Shown piece after piece: positions 5,285 to 9,511 of a DNA stretch of 9,511 nt. The stretch is taken from assembly GCA_023427865.1 (NCBI GenBank), contig JAEYZV010000400.1, positions 1 to 9,511 on the forward strand, in the 5' to 3' direction. The stretch comes from Acidobacteriota bacterium. Its GTDB lineage: Bacteria; Acidobacteriota; Vicinamibacteria; Vicinamibacterales; Vicinamibacteraceae. Made by a program: the position numbers and the translations under genes. How positions within the stretch are numbered: position 1 is the first letter of the stretch; each line of letters starts with the position of its first letter. The notes beneath the pieces were generated by a model. It saw nothing but the letters and a program-made list of their open reading frames with translations, ran no database searches and was not told the DNA's origin.

Positions 5285-6483
5285 GCAGGACGGTCGGGCG
5301 TGCCCGGTGGCGACGGCGGTTGCGCGGTAGTGGCCGGACGCCCGGCCTCGTCGGGATGCTCGAGGTCCGGATTCGACTGCGACACGATGACGGTGCGGTA
5401 CGGAAACGGGATCTCGATCCCTTCCTCGTCGAAGGCGTGCTTGACGCGCCGGAGGAACTCGCGACCCACGGCCCACTGCTTGATGGGGAGGGTCTTGAGC
5501 CGCACCTTGATGTCGACAGACGACTCGCTGAAGCGATCCACGCCGAGGACCTCGAGCGGCCCGAGCATGAACGGCGCGAACGCCCGATCCTCGAGCATGC
5601 CGTCGGCCACGCGAACGAGAACCTTCGTCACCCGATCGGTGTCCTCGCGATACGCAACGCCGATGCTCGTCACGTAGAACGAGAAGTCCTTCGTCAGGTT
5701 CGACAGGCGCTGGATGCTGCCATTGGGAATCACGTGCACCGTGCCCGCCTCGTCGCGCAGGACGATGGTGCGCAGCGTGATCCGCTCGACGAGCCCGCCG
5801 GTGCCGTCGATGTTGGCGATATCGCCGACGCGCACCTGGTTCTCGAGGATGAGGAAGAAGCCGCTGATGATGTCCTTCACGAGCGACTGCGCGCCGAAGC
5901 CCACCGCGAGGCCGACGATGCCGGCGCCGGTGAGGATCGGCGTGATGTCCACCGCCAGTTCACGGAGGATCATCAGCGTCGCGATCGTCGACACGAGGGT
6001 GTAGACCGTGTTCTGGATCAGCGCCCCGAGCGTCTGGGCCCGCTTGGCGCGCTCGATCACGTCGACGGTCGTGGCCGTGCCGACGCTGGCCTGCAGCCGC
6101 GCCACCACGAGGGCGACGACGTGGGTGAGCAGCCACGAGAGCAGCACGATCAGGGCGATCCGCAGCCCCGATCCCGTCGCCCAGTCGGCCAGCGCTTCCG
6201 GCGTGAGTCCGACCCTGGACCGGAGACCGACGAGCGACATCGCCGGGAAGATCAACGTCGCCGCGACGATCAGCGTGATGATGATCCGCACCGCGCGCAG
6301 CGCCGCCCTGGTTGCCTTGCGTGACCCGAGTTCGGCAGGGACGTGGCGGTTGATGCGTGTCACCAGCGCCACGAGCGCGCGCGAGACCAGTTCCGCCACC
6401 ATGTACGACACGGTCAGCACGGCTGCCGCCGCGATCGCCCCGCGGACCCAGTTGGGATATGTCGTGAAGATGCCTGTCAGCAT
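5281..6483 (-). CDS. MscS-family small-conductance mechanosensitive channel
   Basis: Inner-membrane channel that opens under membrane tension and releases solutes during hypo-osmotic shock. The 400-residue protein has about four N-terminal hydrophobic segments (near 15-41, 65-87, 105-130 and 152-174). The pore-lining TM3-like helix is rich in Gly and Ala: GAGIVGLAVGFGAQSLVKD at 186-204, then IISGFFLILENQVRVGD at 205-221. The beta domain includes LRTIVLRDEAGTVHVIPNGSI at 237-256, and the end of the alpha/beta vestibule domain is EGIEIPFPYRTV at 354-365. A Pro/Ser-rich tail follows from about 380. It is longer than E. coli MscS (286 residues), with extra membrane helices, so it is closer to YbdG/YnaI-like multi-helix members. 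ATG at 6481-6483. Its stop overlaps the next gene's start by four bases, so the two are probably translationally coupled. Confidence 0.93.
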   Translation of the reverse strand: MLTGIFTTYPNWVRGAIAAAAVLTVSYMVAELVSRALVALVTRINRHVPAELGSRKATRAALRAVRIIITLIVAATLIFPAMSLVGLRSRVGLTPEALADWATGSGLRIALIVLLSWLLTHVVALVVARLQASVGTATTVDVIERAKRAQTLGALIQNTVYTLVSTIATLMILRELAVDITPILTGAGIVGLAVGFGAQSLVKDIISGFFLILENQVRVGDIANIDGTGGLVERITLRTIVLRDEAGTVHVIPNGSIQRLSNLTKDFSFYVTSIGVAYREDTDRVTKVLVRVADGMLEDRAFAPFMLGPLEVLGVDRFSESSVDIKVRLKTLPIKQWAVGREFLRRVKHAFDEEGIEIPFPYRTVIVSQSNPDLEHPDEAGRPATTAQPPSPPGTPDRPA

Positions 6484-6582
6484 GTCAGCGCCTGCGTATG
6501 CCGTGGCCGGCCGAAACGGGTCGGGCGCGTTCCGCGACGGCGCGGTCGGCGACTGCGGCGGGTTGCGCCGGCACGAGCGGCC

Positions 6583-7131
6583 TCACTTGCTGTACAACTC
6601 GCCCCGCCTGAGGCGACGGTACATGTCGAGCGCGTCGCGGAGGATGTTGACGGCGTCCTCCGGGCCCATGAAATCGGTAACCTCGACCGCCTTGTTCTCG
6701 AGCGTCTTGTAGTCCTCGAAGAACCGCTTGATTTCGCGCAGCGTGTGCCCGGGCAGTTGCGTGTGGTCGCTGTAGTCGTTGAAGGCCGGGTCGAGCGTGC
6801 TCACGGCGATGATCTTGTCATCGAGTCCCTTCTCGTCACGCATCCGCATCACGCCAATCGCCCGCGCCTGGACGACGGTCAGCGGGTGCACGGGCTCCTG
6901 GCCCAGCACCAGCGCATCCAGCGGGTCGCCATCGTCACAGAAGGACCGCGGGATGAAGCCGTAGTTGGCCGGTTAGTAGACGGCGCTGTACAGCACCCGA
7001 TCGAGCCGCATCAGCCCCGATTCCTTGTCGAGCTCGTACTTGTTCTTGCTGCCCATCGGCACTTCGATCACGACGGGAAAGGTCTTGGCGATGAGGTGGT
7101 CGTCGACGTAGATGTCGTGCCAGGGGTGCAT
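6583..7131 (-). pseudogene. ppa: Inorganic pyrophosphatase with in-frame TAA at codon 53
   Basis: Family I soluble pyrophosphatase, which hydrolyses pyrophosphate to two phosphates and drives biosynthesis. From ATG at 7129-7131 the frame reads IEVPMGSKNKYELDKESG at 22-39 and DRVLYSAVY at 44-52. It then hits TAA at 6973-6975 (codon 53) and continues without any shift as PANYGFIPRSFCDDGDPLDALVL. Metal-binding Asp67, Asp69 and Asp72 (E. coli Asp65, Asp67 and Asp70) and the end of the gene are intact: 182 codons, a normal length. The stop replaces the second Tyr expected in VYYPANYGF (E. coli FYPCNYG, Tyr51) and needs only one base change, TAC to TAA. A protein restarted downstream would lack the Lys/Glu residues of the first half and could not be active. 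Either a real nonsense mutation or a base error; everything else looks under selection. It heads the minus-strand run, 99 bp before the channel gene. Confidence 0.85.
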
Positions 7132-7141
7132 ACGGGGAACG

Positions 7142-7147
7142 ATTGTA
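7142..7147 (-). promoter_or_regulatory. Possible -10 element for the pyrophosphatase gene
   Basis: On the minus strand TACAAT lies ten bases before the ppa ATG, close to the sigma-70 -10 consensus. A transcript would start almost at the start codon, which suits a leaderless message and the lack of a Shine-Dalgarno sequence. The -35 region falls in the heptamer array and has no good match. This is a weak prediction. Confidence 0.35.
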
Positions 7148-7153
7148 CCGGGA

Positions 7154-7209
7154 GGGAACTGGGGATTTGGGATTTGGGAGTGGGATTTGGGGATCGGGAT
7201 TTGGGGAGT
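7154..7209. repeat. Heptamer array, GGGATTT type, 8 units
   Basis: Eight in-phase 7-bp units: GGGAACT, GGGGATT, TGGGATT, TGGGAGT, GGGATTT, GGGGATC, GGGATTT and GGGGAGT. This is the reverse-complement form of the GAATCCC array at 1106-1189. It sits directly upstream of the possible ppa promoter, in the spacer between the divergent ppa and adaptor genes, and covers the ppa -35 region. Confidence 0.85.
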
Positions 7210-7224
7210 GGCGCCGGCACGTAG

Positions 7225-7245
7225 GCGTCGGGTCTTGCCCGACGC
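7225..7245. repeat. Perfect 8-bp-stem hairpin, REP-like
   Basis: GCGTCGGG at 7225-7232 is the exact reverse complement of CCCGACGC at 7238-7245, with the loop TCTTG; a T-G wobble could extend the stem to nine pairs. It lies between two divergent genes, where a terminator is not expected, and no T tract follows on either strand. The compact GC stem with a short loop is typical of dispersed palindromic (REP) elements. Copy number cannot be judged from this window. Confidence 0.6.
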
Positions 7246-7288
7246 GAAGAATCGGCTGCCCGCCGGACTCTGGCCTTCGTGGCGACAC

Positions 7289-7323
7289 CTCCGACGGCCG
7301 ACGGCCGAATGACGAAGGCCGCC
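7289..7323. repeat. Heptamer array, GGCCGAC/TGACGAA type, 5 units
   Basis: Five in-phase units: CTCCGAC, GGCCGAC, GGCCGAA, TGACGAA and GGCCGCC. The same unit types build the larger array at 8656-8739, so the adaptor gene is preceded and followed by related repeats. The array supports starting the adaptor gene at 7375 rather than at an upstream ATG in the same frame, because the longer reading would translate this repeat. Confidence 0.75.
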
Positions 7324-7362
7324 AGTGAGCGACTAAGCAGGCGGGCCGTGTCCGTCGTACTC

Positions 7363-7374
7363 TTGTCTGGACAA
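7363..7374 (+). promoter_or_regulatory. TTGTC-TG-GACAA palindrome directly before the adaptor start codon
   Basis: Two perfect 5-bp arms, TTGTC at 7363-7367 and GACAA at 7370-7374, flank a two-base centre, and the arm ends immediately before ATG at 7375. Its size and position suit a repressor operator or a small 5' hairpin masking the start codon. No regulator gene is visible in the window. A 5-bp match can occur by chance. Confidence 0.35.
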
Positions 7375-8637
7375 ATGCCGCGCTTTGCCCCCTCCCGTCT
7401 GCCCGTCGCAGTCCCGTGCCCGGTTCGTCTCCGTCTCCCGGCCCTGATGCCTGCCGGCCTGCTCGTCGTGTCCCTCGGCATCGCCGGGTGCGGTGACGGT
7501 GGGGCGGCCGCAAAGGGCCCTGGCGAGCGAGAGACGACGAGCGAAGCGGCAGCCGTGTCGGTGCGCCCGGCCGAGCAGGCGACGCTCGTGCGCGCCGTCA
7601 CGGTCACCGGCACGCTGGCGGCCGAGGACCAGGTCGCGCTCGGCTTCAAGGTGGCGGGCCGCATCGAGACGATTGCCGTGGACCTCGGAAGCCGCGTCGA
7701 GGCCGGGCAGGTGATCGCGCGCCTCGCGCCGGTGGATTTCCAGCTGCGCGTCCAGCAGGCGCAGGCGGCACTCCAGCAGGCGCGGGCCCGCCTCGGACTC
7801 GAGCCGCAGGGCGCGAGCGACCACGTGGACCCCGAGAAGACGGCCGTCGTCAGGCAGGCGCGGGCCGTGCTCGACGAGGCCCGCCTCAATCACGACCGCA
7901 TCAGGACGTTCGTGGACCGCGGCATCTCCTCGCGCGCGGAACTGGATTCGGCCGACGCGGCGCTCAAGGTCGCGGACGGGCGCTACGAGGACGCGATCGA
8001 GGAGGTCCGCAACCGGCAGGCGCTGCTCGTGCAGCGCCGCACGGAGCTCGACCTGGCCCGCCAGGAACTGGCCGACTCCACGCTCGTCGCGCCGTTTGCC
8101 GGCATGATTCGGGCGCGGGCCGCTTCGCCCGGCCAGTACGTGAACGCCGGCGCCCCCATCGCCACCCTCGTCCGCATGCACCCGCTCCGGCTGCAGGCCG
8201 ACGTGCCCGAGCGCGATGCCAGCAGCGTCAAGCTCGGGCAAGAGGTGAAGGTGCGCGTCGAAGGCGACCCGACCGAGTACGTCGGCCGCGTGGTGCGCGT
8301 CAGTCCGGCCATCGACGAACAGAGCCGATCGCTGCGCGTCGAGGCCGAGGTCGGCAACGAGCGCAACTCGGTCCGGCCGGGCTCGTTTGCAACCGCCGAC
8401 ATCATCGTGGCGGCGGAGGCGCCCGCCATCGTCGTGCCGACGAGCGCCATCGTGACTTTTGCCGGCGTCGACAAGGTGCTGACCGTCGCGGACGGCAAGG
8501 TCGTCGAGAAGCGGGTGCAACTGGGACGCCGCGAAGGCACGGCCGTGGAAGTGCTCGCGGGCCTGGCGGCCGGCGAGCCGGTGATCGTGCAGCCGGGCCC
8601 GCTGGTGGACGGGGAAGCGGTCAGGGTCACGCCCTGA
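7375..8637 (+). CDS. RND efflux periplasmic adaptor (membrane fusion) lipoprotein
   Basis: Adaptor that links an inner-membrane RND pump to an outer-membrane channel. With ATG at 7375 the protein is 420 residues. It has a basic N-terminus with several Arg, a hydrophobic core (26-38) and lipobox IAGC with Cys39, so it is probably lipid-anchored in the inner membrane. The order is that of AcrA/HlyD: first half-lipoyl strand GFKVAGRIETIAVDLGSRV at 90-108, a long alpha-helical hairpin rich in Gln, Arg and Ala (about 122-235), second half-lipoyl LVAPFAGMIRARAASPGQYV at 237-256, a beta-barrel (270-345) and a membrane-proximal domain ending GLAAGEPVIVQPGPLVDGE. A start at 7447 (396 residues) would keep the lipobox but lose the basic region. 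The pump gene follows after 102 bp. Substrate cannot be told: drugs, metals or lipids are all possible. Confidence 0.92.
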   Translation: MPRFAPSRLPVAVPCPVRLRLPALMPAGLLVVSLGIAGCGDGGAAAKGPGERETTSEAAAVSVRPAEQATLVRAVTVTGTLAAEDQVALGFKVAGRIETIAVDLGSRVEAGQVIARLAPVDFQLRVQQAQAALQQARARLGLEPQGASDHVDPEKTAVVRQARAVLDEARLNHDRIRTFVDRGISSRAELDSADAALKVADGRYEDAIEEVRNRQALLVQRRTELDLARQELADSTLVAPFAGMIRARAASPGQYVNAGAPIATLVRMHPLRLQADVPERDASSVKLGQEVKVRVEGDPTEYVGRVVRVSPAIDEQSRSLRVEAEVGNERNSVRPGSFATADIIVAAEAPAIVVPTSAIVTFAGVDKVLTVADGKVVEKRVQLGRREGTAVEVLAGLAAGEPVIVQPGPLVDGEAVRVTP

Positions 8638-8655
8638 GCCGCGACCCCGGCCCAA

Positions 8656-8739
8656 TGACGAAGGCCGATGGCCGCCTGACGAAGGCCGATGGCCGACTGA
8701 CGAAGGCCGATGGCCGCCTGACGAAGGCCGACTCTAGAC
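8656..8739. repeat. 21-bp tandem repeat (3 x 7 bp) between adaptor and pump genes
   Basis: About 3.6 copies of a 21-bp unit made of three heptamers (TGACGAA, GGCCGAT, GGCCGCC/GGCCGAC) run in phase up to the pump ATG at 8740. The copies begin at 8656, 8677, 8698 and 8719, and the last ends with a divergent TCTAGAC. Each copy opens with TGA in the frame shared by the adaptor and the pump, so four stop codons separate the two ORFs after the adaptor's own stop. Each complete copy also holds an in-frame ATG three codons before the next TGA. Confidence 0.9.
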
Positions 8740-9511
8740 ATGCAGACCCTCGCTGACATCTGTATCCGGCGCCCCGTCTTCGCCAGCATGATCGTGCTGT
8801 CGCTGGTCGTGGTCGGCGCGGCGGCCTATCTCGGGCTGGGCGTGGACCGGTTCCCGTCGGTGGATCTCCCCACGGTCCGGGTGCAGACGATCCTGCCCGG
8901 TGCCTCTCCCGAAGAGGCCGAGGTGCTCGTGAGCCAGCGCCTCGAAGAGGTCATCAACACCGTCGAGGGCATCTCGGAGCTGCGCAGCATCTCCGGGCAG
9001 GGCATGTCGCTCGTGCTGGTCACCTTCGACCTCGATCGCAACATCGACGTGGCGGCCCAGGACGTCCGCGACCGCGTCGCCACCGTCCTCAACCGGCTGC
9101 CCCGCGACGCGCGCCCGCCGGTCATCGCCAAGTTCGACAACGACTCGACGCCGGTGATGTCGATTGCGCTCTCCGGCAACCGTTCGGTGCGGGAGCTGAC
9201 CGAACTGGCCGACAAGGTCGCCAAGGTGCAGCTCGAACGGCGGCCGGGGGTGGGCGAGGTGCTGATCGTCGGTGGGCAGGAGCGCGCGATCAGCGTGTGG
9301 CTGGACGCCAACCGCCTGGCGGCCTACGGCATCCCGGTGAGTGCCGTGCGCGACGCGCTCGTGCGGCAGAACGCCGACCTGCCCGGCGGCAACGTCACCA
9401 CCGACGTGCAGGAGCGGGTGCTTCGCACGATGGGCCGCATGGAGACGCCTGCCGCCTTTGCCGACATCGTCGTCGCGACGCGCAGCGGCGTGCCGCTCCG
9501 GATTCGCGACA
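8740..9511 (+). CDS. RND-family efflux pump, inner-membrane subunit, N-terminal 257 residues (runs off the right edge)
   Basis: Proton-driven inner-membrane transporter of the hydrophobe/amphiphile (HAE1, AcrB-like) type, working with the adaptor upstream. It opens with a short cytoplasmic helix, IRRPVFA at 9-15 and the first transmembrane helix through MIVLSLVVVGAAAYLGLG (17-34). The family-typical DRFPSVDLPTVRVQTILPGASPEE, at about 36-59, leads into the periplasmic porter domain: RLEEVINTVEGISELRS near 67-83, DVAAQDVRDRV near 104-114 and the PGVGEV region near residue 170. The usual length is over 1,000 residues, so about three quarters lies outside the window. ATG at 8740 is the first start after an in-frame TGA at 8719. 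No good Shine-Dalgarno sequence is present. The substrate-specific part is mostly missing. Confidence 0.95.
   Translation, partial: MQTLADICIRRPVFASMIVLSLVVVGAAAYLGLGVDRFPSVDLPTVRVQTILPGASPEEAEVLVSQRLEEVINTVEGISELRSISGQGMSLVLVTFDLDRNIDVAAQDVRDRVATVLNRLPRDARPPVIAKFDNDSTPVMSIALSGNRSVRELTELADKVAKVQLERRPGVGEVLIVGGQERAISVWLDANRLAAYGIPVSAVRDALVRQNADLPGGNVTTDVQERVLRTMGRMETPAAFADIVVATRSGVPLRIRD

Noticed and set aside
2486..5677. Very long plus-strand open frame opposite hemQ, the synthase-like gene and part of the channel gene
   Set aside because: It spans several genes with clear family motifs on the other strand, and its translation is a His/Arg/Glu-rich low-complexity string typical of antisense frames in GC-rich DNA.
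4519..6324. Long plus-strand open frame opposite the synthase-like and channel genes
   Set aside because: Same reason: no recognisable domain, and it covers the well-supported minus-strand channel gene.
6484..6582. Possible small gene or RNA in the pyrophosphatase-channel spacer
   Set aside because: I see no open frame with a plausible start, no hairpin plus T tract and no promoter-like pair in these 99 bp.
6583..6909. Separate small gene starting at the GTG at 6907-6909
   Set aside because: It is the in-frame second part of the pyrophosphatase, continuous with the first part apart from the single TAA, and would lack the catalytic first half.
7333..8655. Minus-strand open frame opposite the adaptor gene
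   Set aside because: The plus strand encodes a complete adaptor with a lipobox, lipoyl halves and a helical hairpin; the opposite frame has no recognisable domain.
8656..8739. Possible CRISPR array
   Set aside because: The 21-bp units are directly adjacent with no unique spacers, and no cas genes are present.

Overview
This is a very GC-rich window from a bacterium with a double-membrane envelope. Evidence for the envelope is an RND efflux transporter and its lipoprotein-type adaptor. Gene content (HemQ-type coproheme decarboxylase, membrane-fused spermidine-synthase-like protein, RpiB/DeoC pair) and the repeat-rich intergenic regions would fit Acidobacteriota such as Vicinamibacteria. That assignment is an impression from family knowledge, not a database result.

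Layout. (1) 1-382, minus: 5' part of a hypoxanthine phosphoribosyltransferase gene, cut by the window edge. (2) 406-2121, plus: an RpiB-like sugar-phosphate isomerase and a deoxyribose-phosphate aldolase (DeoC), diverging from hpt across only 23 bp. Both carry N-terminal additions that resemble bacterial-microcompartment (BMC) cargo parts. (3) 2124-2230: an AT-rich pair of opposed 8-bp repeat arrays between convergent genes. (4) 7131 down to 2228, minus: a co-directional run of inorganic pyrophosphatase (with an in-frame TAA), an MscS-type channel, a spermidine-synthase-like membrane protein (start overlaps the channel stop as ATGA) and HemQ. (5) 7132-7374: a divergent intergenic region with a heptamer array, a strong hairpin, a second heptamer array and a small palindrome touching the next start codon. 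(6) 7375-9511, plus: an RND adaptor lipoprotein and the 5' part of its inner-membrane pump, separated by a 21-bp (3 x 7) repeat array.

How the genes fit together. HPRT, RpiB and DeoC can be read as the base arm and the sugar arm of nucleoside salvage. The N-terminal helix of DeoC and the EutT-like N-terminal domain of the isomerase suggest that the sugar arm may be encapsulated, as in the 'sugar phosphate utilizing' BMC class. No shell gene is present here, so this would be a satellite locus or a relic. The minus-strand run joins housekeeping and envelope functions with no obvious shared pathway. The adaptor/pump pair is a standard efflux operon.

Most worth a second look: the possible BMC cargo pair, including substitution of the canonical RpiB catalytic Cys; the nonsense codon in the only visible pyrophosphatase; and a set of short arrays of different sequence that nearly all share an exact 7-bp period, one of them inside a coding region.
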